Assembly: GCA_965660935.1 (NCBI GenBank)
Contig: CBFIBR010000001.1
Location: forward strand, 118,282-182,281
Reading direction: 5' to 3'
Source: UBA1172 sp002457135
Lineage (GTDB): Bacteria > Pseudomonadota > Alphaproteobacteria > Puniceispirillales > UBA1172
Length of the DNA stretch: 64,000 nt
The translations under genes and the position numbers were made by a program. Positions 17,628-26,164 of this stretch are shown piece by piece. Under the pieces are notes generated by a model, which saw nothing but the letters and a program-made list of their open reading frames with translations, had not been told where the DNA came from and made no database searches. Position 1 is the first letter of the stretch. The number at the start of each line of letters is the position of its first letter.

Positions 17628-18179
17628 TTAATCCAGTTGAACCCTGAGCGATGCCCCGGTGCGGGTGTTATGCACCACCATCCCGCCACTGCGGGGTGAA
17701 ATACCGGTGGCGGCCTGGATCACCACCTGATGCGTTACCATCAGGACACGTTCCCCCGGGTTGATCTGTGCCAGCTTTGATTTCAGCAGGCGGAGTGTTT
17801 CCCCCCGGTCAACATGGCCTTCGAAAAAGGAATTGAGGCCGGCAAATTCGGACCAGTCACCGATACCCATTTCAATCGCGGTGTCACGGCAACGGCACCA
17901 CTGGCTCGACAGAATGGCATCAAAACGTATCTTGTTGTTGCGCAGATGACGGCCAATATTGCGGGCCTGATCGCGGCCCTCATCATCAAGGTTGCGCTGG
18001 GTTGAGCAATCCCTGATGTCAAAGTCGTCAGGGTCGCCATAACCCGGGGCGAGGGCATGGCGCATGAACACAACATTGGCATCAATCGCCCTGATCGCGT
18101 CCCCAAGCGCCTCGGCCTTGAGCGGCTGGGATACAACCCCGCCCAGCATCAATGCCATGATCATCAACAGCCAGCGCAT
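17628..18179 (-). CDS. Secreted histidine phosphatase-family protein
   Basis: 183 residues with an N-terminal signal peptide (about 1-23) and the phosphoglycerate-mutase-like fold: FMRHA (catalytic His, with Ala in place of the usual Gly of RHG), SSQWCRCRDTA and the second catalytic VTHQ. The branch is short and periplasmic; the substrate cannot be read from sequence. ATG at 18179. Confidence 0.82.
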   Translation of the reverse strand: MRWLLMIMALMLGGVVSQPLKAEALGDAIRAIDANVVFMRHALAPGYGDPDDFDIRDCSTQRNLDDEGRDQARNIGRHLRNNKIRFDAILSSQWCRCRDTAIEMGIGDWSEFAGLNSFFEGHVDRGETLRLLKSKLAQINPGERVLMVTHQVVIQAATGISPRSGGMVVHNTRTGASLRVQLD

Positions 18180-18312
18180 GCAATCTCTCCCTATAATAAT
18201 ATCCCCGGAAATACTGATAACTTGGGGCCTTATTGATCCTGTTCAAGAAAATGCACTCCATTAGAACATGATAATATTGACCATTTTGAACAAGGTGACC
18301 TATTCTGCCCCC

Positions 18313-18360
18313 AGTAAATCTGGTAGTAAATCTGGCAGTAAATCTGGCAGTAAACTTGAC
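18313..18360. repeat. 12-bp tandem repeat upstream of the OMP gene
   Basis: Four units with consensus AGTAAATCTGGC at 18313-18324, 18325-18336, 18337-18348 and a degenerate 18349-18360 (AGTAAACTTGAC). They end 12 bases before the chosen start codon, within the leader; if a longer start were used they would encode Ser-Lys-Ser-Gly repeats. Confidence 0.9.
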
Positions 18361-18372
18361 GGTGATGACCCC

Positions 18373-19050
18373 ATGATGCGGTTTCCTGAGATGCGTTTTA
18401 TACCCGTTGCACTTTCTATTCTGGTGATGCTTGCCCTGTTCACTGCACCAGTGGCTTTCGCTGATCATAAGCACAGCACCGGGGGTGTTGCTGCTGGCGG
18501 GGCCAGTGACTATGGCTTTTACGCCAGGGTCATGGCGGCCAGCAACACGAACAAATACGCTATTACCAACCCGACCAGCAGCATACAGCTGGATGATGAG
18601 GCCGGGGGGTATGGCTTCGGTTTCGGGTATCAGTTCACCACCGCCCTGAAACTGGAAGGTTTCTATGCCGATCACGGTATCGCCGGGATCAAGGGCAGCT
18701 CCGGGCAATCGTACAGCTACAATAACCGGAGCTACAGTTTCACCGGCGCGGGCAGCATTGATATCGAAAGCCGGTCCTATGGTGTCGCCAGTATTCTGCA
18801 TTTTCCGGTGGGCAATGGCCTCGGTTTCTTTGGCAAACTTGGCTACCATCTCTGGGAAACCGAAATGAAGGTTCAGTCCCTGACGGGTTCGGCCAATGTC
18901 AGTGTTGACGGTACTGACATGATCTGGGGCTTCGGGGCTGATTACGCGGTGGCCGAAAACCTCAATATCCAGCTTGGCTATGATACCTACACGATGGATG
19001 ATGATGAAATCGTCAGCCTCTACCTCGGCACCGAATTGCTGTTTGAATGA
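18373..19050 (+). CDS. Outer-membrane beta-barrel protein
   Basis: 225 residues with a signal peptide (hydrophobic PVALSILVMLALFTAPVAFA) and alternating amphipathic strands typical of small 8-stranded OmpA/OmpW-type barrels: YGFGFGYQF, LKLEGFYADH, GLGFFGKLGYHLWE, DMIWGFGADYAV, NIQLGYDTY. The last residues LYLGTELLFE put the aromatic one before the end rather than terminal. ATG pair at 18373/18376; the earlier TTG/ATG frame start at 18268 would place the tandem repeat inside the signal region and is unlikely. Confidence 0.75.
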   Translation: MMRFPEMRFIPVALSILVMLALFTAPVAFADHKHSTGGVAAGGASDYGFYARVMAASNTNKYAITNPTSSIQLDDEAGGYGFGFGYQFTTALKLEGFYADHGIAGIKGSSGQSYSYNNRSYSFTGAGSIDIESRSYGVASILHFPVGNGLGFFGKLGYHLWETEMKVQSLTGSANVSVDGTDMIWGFGADYAVAENLNIQLGYDTYTMDDDEIVSLYLGTELLFE

Positions 19051-19160
19051 TCCGGCGGCCGTGTTCGGGCCAGCCCTGCTGATCGCTTTCCCCCTTGCCT
19101 TGGCCGGCCATGGCCCCTATTTTCTGGCGAAGCGTCCCCAGCCGCGCCTGAAGGAAGAGC

Positions 19161-20177
19161 ATGACCGCACAGGACCCGTTTAACGCCCATAAAATTGCCG
19201 TTGCCCCGATGATGGACTGGACGGACCGGCACTGCCGTGCCTTCCATAGGCTGCTTGCGCCCGGGGCCATGCTTTATACCGAAATGGTCACCGCCGATGC
19301 CATCATCCATGGCCAGCGTGAACGCCTGCTTGGCGGGGCGCATGTTGTGGCGGGGGACACGCGGGTGGTGTTGCAGCTTGGCGGCAGTGACCCTGACCGC
19401 CTGGCTGAGGCCATTCATCTGGCTGAGCCATTGGGCTATGCTGAATACAATCTCAATGTCGGCTGCCCTTCTGACCGGGTTCAGTCCGGCCGCTTCGGGG
19501 CCTGCCTGATGGCGGAACCCGAACTGGTGGCACGCTGTATTGAGGCGATGATCACCGCCGCAGGCGACAAGCCCGTGACCGTCAAATGCCGCATCGGTAT
19601 TGATGACATGGACCCTGAGGAAGGGCTGAACCGGTTTGCGGAAACCGTGGCCGGTGCCGGGGTCAGGCATTTCATCATCCATGCCCGCAAGGCCTGGCTC
19701 AACGGCCTCAGCCCCAAGGAAAACCGGTCCATCCCGCCGCTTGATTATGATCGCGTGGCGCGGTTGCGTGATGATTTCCCGCATCTTGGCATCAGCATCA
19801 ATGGCGGCATCGCAACGGTTGAGGATGCTGCCGCCATGGCAGATGATTTTACCGGGGTGATGATTGGCCGGGCGGCCTATCAGCATCCCTACACGCTGGC
19901 ACGGATGGCGGCGGCCATTCATGGTCATGATACAAAAGACCGGTTTGAAACTGCCCGTGCCATGGCGGATTATGCCGCCACCGCGATGGCGGATGGCACC
20001 AGGCTGATTGCCATTACCCGGCACATGCTGGGGCTGATGGCAGGCCTGCCCGGGGCGCGGGGCTGGCGCCGCACCCTTTCCGAGGAGGCGCGGCCCGATA
20101 CGGCATCGCCTGAACTGATTCTCCATGCAACCGACGCGGTGGAAGCCGCGGTCAATTCCCGAACCCTGGCGGCCTGA
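19161..20177 (+). CDS. dusA: tRNA-dihydrouridine synthase A
   Basis: FMN enzyme reducing uridines in the tRNA D-loop (U20/U20a). 338 residues, TIM barrel plus helical tail. Catalytic C102 lies in NLNVGCPSDRVQSGRFGACLM (split motif), with RIGIDD and HARKAWLNGLSPKENR as DusA hallmarks. ATG has AAGGAAGAG immediately upstream. Followed after 3 bases by yciB. Confidence 0.95.
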   Translation: MTAQDPFNAHKIAVAPMMDWTDRHCRAFHRLLAPGAMLYTEMVTADAIIHGQRERLLGGAHVVAGDTRVVLQLGGSDPDRLAEAIHLAEPLGYAEYNLNVGCPSDRVQSGRFGACLMAEPELVARCIEAMITAAGDKPVTVKCRIGIDDMDPEEGLNRFAETVAGAGVRHFIIHARKAWLNGLSPKENRSIPPLDYDRVARLRDDFPHLGISINGGIATVEDAAAMADDFTGVMIGRAAYQHPYTLARMAAAIHGHDTKDRFETARAMADYAATAMADGTRLIAITRHMLGLMAGLPGARGWRRTLSEEARPDTASPELILHATDAVEAAVNSRTLAA

Positions 20178-20180
20178 CCC

Positions 20181-20759
20181 ATGCAACAGCAACCTTCCTC
20201 ATCCCCCTCAACCAAGAAAATGCTGATTGAATACGGCCCGCTGGTGCTGTTTTTCGTCGTCAATTCCTTTTACGGGATTTACATCGGCACCGCGGTGCTG
20301 GTGCTGACGACCCTGATGGCGGTGGGGTATTCGTGGGTTTCGACCCGTAAAATCCCGGTTATTCTGGCGTTTGGCTGTGGGGCGGTGGTGCTGTTTGGTG
20401 CGCTGACCCTGATTTTTGCCGATGAAACCTTCATCAAGATCAAGCCCACCGTGGTCAGCCTGATGATTGCCGCGGGCCTGCTGATCGGGCTGGTGCTGCG
20501 GCGCAATCCGCTCAAGGCATTGCTGGGTGAAACCATGTCCATGGAACTGCCCGACCGGGCCTGGTTCAACCTGACGCTGATCTGGGTTGCGATGTTCGCC
20601 ACCATCGCCGCCGCCAATGAATGGGCATGGCGCAACCTTTCCACCGATGGCTGGGTCTCCTTCAAGGTGTTCGGCCTGACCGGCATCTCGCTCGGCTTTG
20701 GCGTGGTGATCGCCATCTACCTGTCGCAACAGGCCAGTGACTCCAAGACCGGTGATTAA
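20181..20759 (+). CDS. yciB: YciB/IspZ inner-membrane septation protein
   Basis: 192-residue polytopic protein with five or six membrane segments. Family blocks are GPLVLFFVVN, ADETFIKIKPTVV, and NEWAWRNLSTDGWVSFKVFG. Linked to cell-envelope and septum synthesis in enterics; precise biochemical role unknown. Three bases after dusA, likely the same transcript. The following 160 bases up to the corrinoid gene contain a small 13-bp tandem duplication and nothing else evident. Confidence 0.93.
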   Translation: MQQQPSSSPSTKKMLIEYGPLVLFFVVNSFYGIYIGTAVLVLTTLMAVGYSWVSTRKIPVILAFGCGAVVLFGALTLIFADETFIKIKPTVVSLMIAAGLLIGLVLRRNPLKALLGETMSMELPDRAWFNLTLIWVAMFATIAAANEWAWRNLSTDGWVSFKVFGLTGISLGFGVVIAIYLSQQASDSKTGD

Positions 20760-20768
20760 GGGTTAATT

Positions 20769-20790
20769 CCCCCGCAGATATCCCCCGCAG
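20769..20790. repeat. 13-bp spaced duplication after yciB
   Basis: CCCCCGCAG occurs at 20769-20777 and 20782-20790, separated by ATAT-like spacing, a 13-bp period beginning nine bases after the yciB stop. Short, so only moderately supported on its own; it matches the class of duplications seen elsewhere in the window. Confidence 0.6.
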
Positions 20791-20922
20791 GATACTTTTG
20801 GTGTCATTATGCCGAAAGTGGAACATTTTTTGTCGTGGCAGTAGCATCGCCTGCGCTTGAAGATTAGCAAAGATGAAGAATATTGGATAAATGCGCATCC
20901 CGCGCTGCCGGAGGACAAAGCC

Positions 20923-21615
20923 ATGGCTGATGAAGATGATATCATCCTTTCCGAACTCGATGATGACGAGCTGACCCAGCAGATCCATGATGACCTTTAC
21001 GATGGTCTTCAGGATGAAGTCGTTGAAGCGGTCAATATCTTCCTTGGACGCGGCTGGGCGCCCTACCGTGTCCTGACCGAAGCGCTGGTTGAGGGCATGA
21101 CCATTGTCGGGGTTGATTTCCGCGATGGCATCCTGTTTGTTCCCGAAGTGCTGATGGCGGCCAACGCGATGAAGTCGGGGATGACCATCCTGCGCCCGCT
21201 CCTGGCTGAAACCGGCGCACCCCAGCAGGGCAAGATGGTGATCGGCACGGTCAAGGGCGATATCCACGATATCGGCAAGAACCTCGTTTCCATGATGATG
21301 GAGGGCGCGGGCTTTGAAGTCATCGACCTCGGCATCAACAACCCGGTTGAAAACTACCTTGAGGCGCTGGAAGAACATAAGCCCGATATCCTCGGCATGT
21401 CCGCGCTCCTGACCACAACCATGCCTTACATGAAGGTCGTGATCGACGCGATGGAAGAAAAGGGCATCAGGGAAGATTTCATCGTCCTGGTCGGTGGCGC
21501 GCCGCTGAATGAGGCCTTTGCCGATTCCATCGGGGCCGATGCCTATTGCCGTGATGCGGCGGTTGCTGTTGAAACCGCCAAGTCGATGGTGGCTGATCGC
21601 ACGGCTGCTGAATAA
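20923..21615 (+). CDS. Methyltransferase corrinoid protein (MtbC/MtgC-like)
   Basis: 230 residues from ATG 20923, which has GGAGGA 8 bases upstream. N-terminal helical cap (about 1-95, VLTEALVEGMTIVGVDFRDG), then a Rossmann-like B12 domain with DxHxxG at D113-I-H115-D-I-G118 (His is the lower axial ligand), S160-A-L162 and GG at 191-192. It would carry the methyl group as methyl-Co(III) between a substrate methyltransferase and the THF methyltransferase. First gene of a five-gene C1 operon ending with RACo; its presumed MttB partner is 26 kb away. Confidence 0.93.
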   Translation: MADEDDIILSELDDDELTQQIHDDLYDGLQDEVVEAVNIFLGRGWAPYRVLTEALVEGMTIVGVDFRDGILFVPEVLMAANAMKSGMTILRPLLAETGAPQQGKMVIGTVKGDIHDIGKNLVSMMMEGAGFEVIDLGINNPVENYLEALEEHKPDILGMSALLTTTMPYMKVVIDAMEEKGIREDFIVLVGGAPLNEAFADSIGADAYCRDAAVAVETAKSMVADRTAAE

Positions 21616-21618
21616 ACC

Positions 21619-21930
21619 ATGGCAAACCTGACCGTGATCTACTGGCGGGATATCCCCGCCCAGGTGGTGGCTGAGGAAGGCCGTGGCCGTAATCGCCAGC
21701 AGGCCAAGGTTGAAATGCCCCGGCGTTTTGCCCTCGCCATTGATGAGGCGGCGATGCGTGATGGCGCGGACAGCACCGATGATTATCTGGCTGAATGGCG
21801 CAAGGCTGATCCCGAAGCGATTGACGGTGACCTGAGCGCCGCGGCCGAGGGCAAGGCAGCCGAACTCGATGCCCTCTACAACAAGGAAAAACTGGCAGCC
21901 CTGGTGGCCAGTGGCGGTAAGGAAACCTGA
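21619..21930 (+). CDS. Small PF13769-like protein ('virulence factor')
   Basis: 103 residues starting ATVIYWRDIPAQV-like (NLTVIYWRDIPAQVVAEEGRG), then KVEMPRRFALAIDEAAM and an acidic helical C-terminus. I match it by pattern to the family named virulence factor in Pfam (PF13769), whose name has no mechanistic support here. It starts 3 bases after the corrinoid gene and precedes the MetF-like gene, so a role in corrinoid C1 metabolism is a better guess than virulence. No signal peptide or membrane segment. Confidence 0.65.
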   Translation: MANLTVIYWRDIPAQVVAEEGRGRNRQQAKVEMPRRFALAIDEAAMRDGADSTDDYLAEWRKADPEAIDGDLSAAAEGKAAELDALYNKEKLAALVASGGKET

Positions 21931-21940
21931 CCGATAGCCG

Positions 21941-21959
21941 CGCCTGAAACAGGCGTTTT
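21941..21959 (+). terminator. Candidate weak terminator/attenuator hairpin
   Basis: Six-bp stem CGCCTG/CAGGCG (21941-21946 with 21950-21955) on an AAA loop, followed by TTTT. It stands 10 bases after the small-protein stop and could reduce read-through into the MetF-like gene. The T-run is short, so partial termination is more likely than full. Confidence 0.5.
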
Positions 21960-22077
21960 GCGGCAAACCCGCGATTGGTCGCAAACGGACGATTGAATGC
22001 CGCGACAAGGCCAGCCAACACGCTCGTTAAATCGCAATCAGAAATGACAATAACGAATTGCTTGCCGTTTTAAGTGT

Positions 22078-22107
22078 GAGGCCCGTTGGGGGGCCCTCTG
22101 TTTGGAG
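22078..22107 (+). promoter_or_regulatory. Leader hairpin beside the MetF ribosome site
   Basis: GAGGCCC (22078-22084) can pair with GGGCCCTC (22091-22098) around a G-rich loop, ending six bases before the GGAG ribosome site (22104-22107) of the MetF-like gene. It closes a 183-base leader that starts behind the candidate terminator. No known riboswitch class is recognised; translational control is inference. Confidence 0.35.
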
Positions 22108-22113
22108 ATTGTG

Positions 22114-23013
22114 ATGACTGACCTGAAAGATGCTATTGCCGCCGCTGGCCAGCACTGGTCGATTGAGGTGACCCCGCCGGGTGCCACCAAAATCGATAGC
22201 TTTGCTGAAATTCTGGCCCCGGATACCACGGTCAATGTCACCTTTCTGCCGGGTACGGACCCGATGGACACTGTTGATGTGGCTGTCCGGTTGCGTGATG
22301 ACGGCATGAACCCTGTCCCGCATATCGCGGCGCGTTCGGTTCAGTCGCGGGATCAGCTGGGCAGCATCGTCAAGGAAATGGCCAGCCGCGCCAATATTGA
22401 TGAAGTGCTGGTTATCGGCGGCGGGGTGGATAACCCGGTGGGTGATTTCGCGTCTTCGATGGAAATTCTTGAAACCGGGGTGTTGCAGGAAAACGGCATC
22501 AGCCGCATCGGTGTTTCCGGCCATCCCGAGGGCAGCCCCGATATCAATGATGATCAGCTCGCCGAGGCGCTGGAATGGAAAAATGACTTCGCCCGCCGTG
22601 AAGGGCTGGAGCTTTACATCGAAACCCAGTTCTGTTTTGAGGCTGATCCGGTGATCGCCTGGGAAAACCGCATCCGAGCTAGGGGTAATGATCTGCCGAT
22701 CCGCATTGGTATTCCCGGCCCTGCCACGATTAAAACGCTGCTGCGCTTTGCCCAGATTTCGGGCATCGGGCCATCCATGCGGATGATCACCAAACAGGCC
22801 CGCAACGTCACCAGGCTGCTGACTGTCCAGTCACCGCATACGCTCATCACCGGTCTGGCCGAGGCCATGGCCAATGATCCTGAATCGCGCCTCAGCCATT
22901 TTCATTACTATCCGTTTGGCGGTTTTGCCCGCACCGAAAAATGGGCAACAGCGGTTGCCGCAGGTGATTTTGATCTGCTGCCCAAGGGCGGCTTCTCCGT
23001 CAAGGAAAACTAA
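22114..23013 (+). CDS. Methylenetetrahydrofolate reductase-like protein (MetF family)
   Basis: 299-residue flavin TIM-barrel protein. Conserved family points: SIEVTPPG (catalytic Glu region), PHIAARS, VIGGGVDNPVG, GVSGHPEGSPDI and YIETQFCFEADPVIAW. The usual MetF makes 5-methyl-THF for methionine; this divergent copy is embedded with corrinoid and THF methyltransferase genes, so it may run in the oxidative direction, turning methyl-THF from demethylation into methylene-THF. ATG 22114 is chosen for the GGAG seven bases ahead; a TTG at 22102 lies on that ribosome site and is rejected. Confidence 0.88.
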   Translation: MTDLKDAIAAAGQHWSIEVTPPGATKIDSFAEILAPDTTVNVTFLPGTDPMDTVDVAVRLRDDGMNPVPHIAARSVQSRDQLGSIVKEMASRANIDEVLVIGGGVDNPVGDFASSMEILETGVLQENGISRIGVSGHPEGSPDINDDQLAEALEWKNDFARREGLELYIETQFCFEADPVIAWENRIRARGNDLPIRIGIPGPATIKTLLRFAQISGIGPSMRMITKQARNVTRLLTVQSPHTLITGLAEAMANDPESRLSHFHYYPFGGFARTEKWATAVAAGDFDLLPKGGFSVKEN

Positions 23014-23060
23014 ATCTGCAACGTTGATTTCAACGGCCACTATTTCAAGAGGAATGCACC

Positions 23061-23960
23061 ATGACACAGACCCTGATTTCATCCGAGAAGCAGGAAATCT
23101 CCATCGGTTTTGAGCGTCCGTTCTGCATCATCGGCGAGAGGATCAACCCGACAGGGCGAAAGCTGCTGGCCGCCGAAATGGCCGAGGGCGATTATTCGCG
23201 TGTTGTTTCCGATGCCATCGCCCAGGTTGAGGCCGGGGCAACCATGCTGGATGTCAACGCCGGTATCCCCATGGTGGATGAGCCAAAAATCCTCGCCGAA
23301 TGCATCCAGCTGGTGCAGAACACCGTTGATGTGCCGCTGGCGATTGACAGCTCTATTGTTGAGGCCCTCGAAGCCGGGCTTTCGGTTTATAAGGGCAAGC
23401 CGCTGGTCAATTCCGTGACGGGTGAGGAAGAACGGCTTGAGGTCGTGCTCCCGCTGGTCAAGAAATACAACGCCGCTGTTGTGGCGATTTCCAATGATGA
23501 GACCGGCATTTCCGAAGACCCCAATGTTCGCTATGAGGTCGCAAAAAAGATTGTCGAACGCGCCGAGGATTTCGGTATTCCCCGTGCGGATGTTGTGGTT
23601 GACCCGCTCATCATGCCGGTGGGGGCGATCAACCTTGCGGGCAAGGCAGCGCTTGATCTGATCCGCCGTTTGCGTGAAGAGCTGAAGGTCAACACCACCT
23701 GTGGTGCGTCCAATATTTCCTTTGGTCTGCCCAATCGCCACGGCATGAATGCGGCCTTCCTTTCCATGGCGGTTGGCGCGGGCATGACCTCTGCCATCAT
23801 GAACCCTCTTCATTCTGAGGAAATGTCAGCTATCATGGGGGCTGATGTGATGATGGGGACTGACCCCGAATGCCGCCGCTGGATTCAGAAATACCGTGAA
23901 CCGACACCCGAAGGTGTTGGTCGTGGTGGCAGGGAAAGCCGTCGCCGTCGCCGCGCCTGA
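23061..23960 (+). CDS. Methyltetrahydrofolate:corrinoid methyltransferase (MtrH/AcsE/MtgA-like)
   Basis: 299 residues of the pterin-binding (DHPS-like) TIM-barrel family: FCIIGERINPTGRK, MLDVNAGIPMVDE, PLAIDSS, LVNSVTGE, VVVDPLIMPVG and TTCGASNISFGLPNR. Transfers methyl groups between the corrinoid protein and tetrahydrofolate. It ends in an Arg-rich tail (GRGGRESRRRRRA) not needed for the fold; similar basic tails occur in the RACo and MttB genes of this window. Ribosome site AAGAGGAATG precedes the ATG. Confidence 0.92.
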   Translation: MTQTLISSEKQEISIGFERPFCIIGERINPTGRKLLAAEMAEGDYSRVVSDAIAQVEAGATMLDVNAGIPMVDEPKILAECIQLVQNTVDVPLAIDSSIVEALEAGLSVYKGKPLVNSVTGEEERLEVVLPLVKKYNAAVVAISNDETGISEDPNVRYEVAKKIVERAEDFGIPRADVVVDPLIMPVGAINLAGKAALDLIRRLREELKVNTTCGASNISFGLPNRHGMNAAFLSMAVGAGMTSAIMNPLHSEEMSAIMGADVMMGTDPECRRWIQKYREPTPEGVGRGGRESRRRRRA

Positions 23961-24005
23961 TAGAATACCAGCCAATACCGCGTTTTTGGTGAGGGAAACG
24001 CTTCC

Positions 24006-26123
24006 ATGTCGGATAAAGAAAATACCCGGAACGAGAGTATTCCGAACGAAAGCACCTCTAAAGGGGGCCATCCTAACGAGGGCCATCCTGCCTTGGATAA
24101 GCCGATCCGCATCGTCTTCACGCCATCAGGCCGGCAGGGCGAGTTGCCATCGGGGACGAGCGTTCTGCAAGCGGCCCGCAGCCTTGGCGTTGATATCGAC
24201 AGTGTTTGCGGTGGCCGCGCCATGTGCGGGCGATGCCAGATCGTCGTTGGTGAAGGCGATTTCGCCAAACACGGCATTCAATCTTCAGCCGATAGCGTGA
24301 CGGCGCGGTCCAGTGTTGAGGATCGCTATGCCGATAAACGAGGCCTTGCCACCGGGCGCAGGCTTTCCTGCCAGGCCATCCTCCGTTCCGATGTGGTGAT
24401 TGATGTTCCGGCGGAAAGCCAGGTCCATGATCAGGTCATCCGCAAAGACGCTGATACCCGCGTGATCGAAATGGATGCACCGACCCGGCTGTGTTTCATT
24501 GAGGTGCGCGAACCCGATATGCATGACCCTTCCGGTGATCTGAGGCGAGTGATCGAGGCGCTGCAAGACCAGTGGCCTGATCGCCTCTCCGGTCAGCCGG
24601 TGACCGCTGATATGGCAGTGTTGCAGGGGTTGCAGCCCATCCTCCGCAAAGGCAAATGGCAGATCACCGTTGCCCTGCGTGACGGGCATCGCATCATCGG
24701 GGTCTGGCCGGGGCTGAAGGAACAGGTGGTCGGTGCCGCGATTGATATCGGCTCCACCACCATGTCGGCGCATCTCTGTGATATGAATTCGGGCGTGGTG
24801 CTGGCTTCTTCCGGTGCCATGAACCCGCAGATCCGGTTCGGGGAAGACCTCATGAGCCGGGTTTCCTACGGCTTCCTCAATGAAGGCGGCGCGGTTGAGA
24901 TGACCGATGCCGTGCGGGCCGGTCTGCAATCCCTCCTTGAGGGCGCGGCCAGTCAGGCCGGGGTTGAAACCGATGATATTGTTGATGTCGTGCTGGTGGG
25001 CAATCCTGTGATGCATCATCTGGTGCTGGGGATTGACCCGGTTGAACTGGGCGGCGCACCGTTTGCGCTGGCCATGGATGAAAGTGTTGAAGTCATGGCG
25101 AGTGAGCTTGATTTCAGCATCCATCCCGGCGCACGGGTTTATGTGCTGCCCTGCATTGCCGGTCATGTCGGGGCTGATGCGGCGGCGGTTGCGCTCGCCG
25201 AAAGCCCGGATGACAGCGATGAGATGAGCCTCATCATCGACGTTGGCACCAATGCTGAAATTATCTGCGGCAACAGTGGCCGCCTGCTGGCGGCATCCTC
25301 ACCGACCGGCCCTGCCTTTGAGGGCGCCCAGATTTCCAGCGGCCAGCGTGCCGCCCCGGGGGCCATTGAACGCATCCGTGTCAACGCCGAAACGCTGGAG
25401 CCAAGGTTCCGTGTCATCGGGGTTGAGCCATGGTCCGATGAAGACGGTTTTGATGAGGCTGTGGCCGCAACCGGCATCACCGGCATCTGCGGGTCAGGCA
25501 TTATTGAGGTCATCGCCGAGATGTATCTGGCCGGCATCATCACCGAGGATGGTGAGGTTGATGGCAGGAAAGCCGCTGTTTCCCCCCGGATTGAGCAAGA
25601 TGGCCGGACCTTCCGCTATCGTGTCTCTGAGACCGTGACGATCACCCAGAATGATGTTCGTGCCATCCAGCTGGCCAAGGCCGCGCTCTATGCCGGGTTC
25701 CGACTCCTGATGGACAAGCTGGAGATTGAGACGATTGACCGGGTGGTGCTGGCCGGGGCGTTCGGAACGCATATTGAGCCGAAATACGCCATGGTGCTGG
25801 GCATGATCCCTGACTGCCTGCTTGACCGGGTCAAGGCGGCTGGCAATTCAGCCGGTACCGGGGCGCGGATCTGCCTGCTCAATCGCGGCGCAAGGTCCAG
25901 GGTTGAAGACATGGTGCGCAGGATCGAAAAAATCGAAACCGCCATCGAACCGTCGTTCCAGAACCATTTCGTCAAGGCCATGGCGATCCCCCACAAGACC
26001 GATCCCTACGTCAGGCTGACCGAGGCTGTGACCATGCCTGAACGCACGCTTGGGGTGGGTGAACCCTCGCTTGAGGACCCGTCCTCAGCCCGTCGGCGTG
26101 GTCGTCGCCGCCGCCAGAACTAA
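24006..26123 (+). CDS. RACo-type corrinoid reductive activator (2Fe-2S plus ASKHA ATPase)
   Basis: 705 residues. An N-terminal 30-residue low-complexity extension is followed by a plant-type [2Fe-2S] ferredoxin domain (C68, C74, C77, C122), a linker and an actin-like ASKHA domain of the DUF4445 family (AAIDIGSTTMSAHLCD, LIIDVGTNAEI, GSGIIEVIAEM, VVLAGAFGTHIEP). RACo proteins use ATP to drive reduction of accidentally oxidised Co(II) to Co(I). Last gene of the C1 operon. The C-terminus SARRRGRRRRQN is Arg-rich, and the extension contains two 15-bp duplications (24029-24058, 24065-24094). Confidence 0.93.
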   Translation: MSDKENTRNESIPNESTSKGGHPNEGHPALDKPIRIVFTPSGRQGELPSGTSVLQAARSLGVDIDSVCGGRAMCGRCQIVVGEGDFAKHGIQSSADSVTARSSVEDRYADKRGLATGRRLSCQAILRSDVVIDVPAESQVHDQVIRKDADTRVIEMDAPTRLCFIEVREPDMHDPSGDLRRVIEALQDQWPDRLSGQPVTADMAVLQGLQPILRKGKWQITVALRDGHRIIGVWPGLKEQVVGAAIDIGSTTMSAHLCDMNSGVVLASSGAMNPQIRFGEDLMSRVSYGFLNEGGAVEMTDAVRAGLQSLLEGAASQAGVETDDIVDVVLVGNPVMHHLVLGIDPVELGGAPFALAMDESVEVMASELDFSIHPGARVYVLPCIAGHVGADAAAVALAESPDDSDEMSLIIDVGTNAEIICGNSGRLLAASSPTGPAFEGAQISSGQRAAPGAIERIRVNAETLEPRFRVIGVEPWSDEDGFDEAVAATGITGICGSGIIEVIAEMYLAGIITEDGEVDGRKAAVSPRIEQDGRTFRYRVSETVTITQNDVRAIQLAKAALYAGFRLLMDKLEIETIDRVVLAGAFGTHIEPKYAMVLGMIPDCLLDRVKAAGNSAGTGARICLLNRGARSRVEDMVRRIEKIETAIEPSFQNHFVKAMAIPHKTDPYVRLTEAVTMPERTLGVGEPSLEDPSSARRRGRRRRQN

Positions 26124-26155
26124 TACCGCCAGAACTAATACTGCCAGCATTAATA
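26111..26155. repeat. 15-bp tandem repeat carrying the RACo stop codon
   Basis: CCGCCAGAACTAATA at 26111-26125 and 26126-26140 with a degenerate third copy CTGCCAGCATTAATA at 26141-26155. The first copy encodes the final codons and TAA of the RACo gene; since the unit is a multiple of three, each later copy repeats an in-frame TAA. Confidence 0.92.
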
Positions 26156-26164
26156 ATTCCGGAA

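Noticed and set aside
19020..20192. 390-residue minus-strand open frame
   Set aside because: Antisense to dusA, whose motifs are all intact; no recognisable protein features.
20662..22008. 448-residue minus-strand open frame
   Set aside because: Antisense to the corrinoid and small-protein genes, which have ribosome sites and family motifs.
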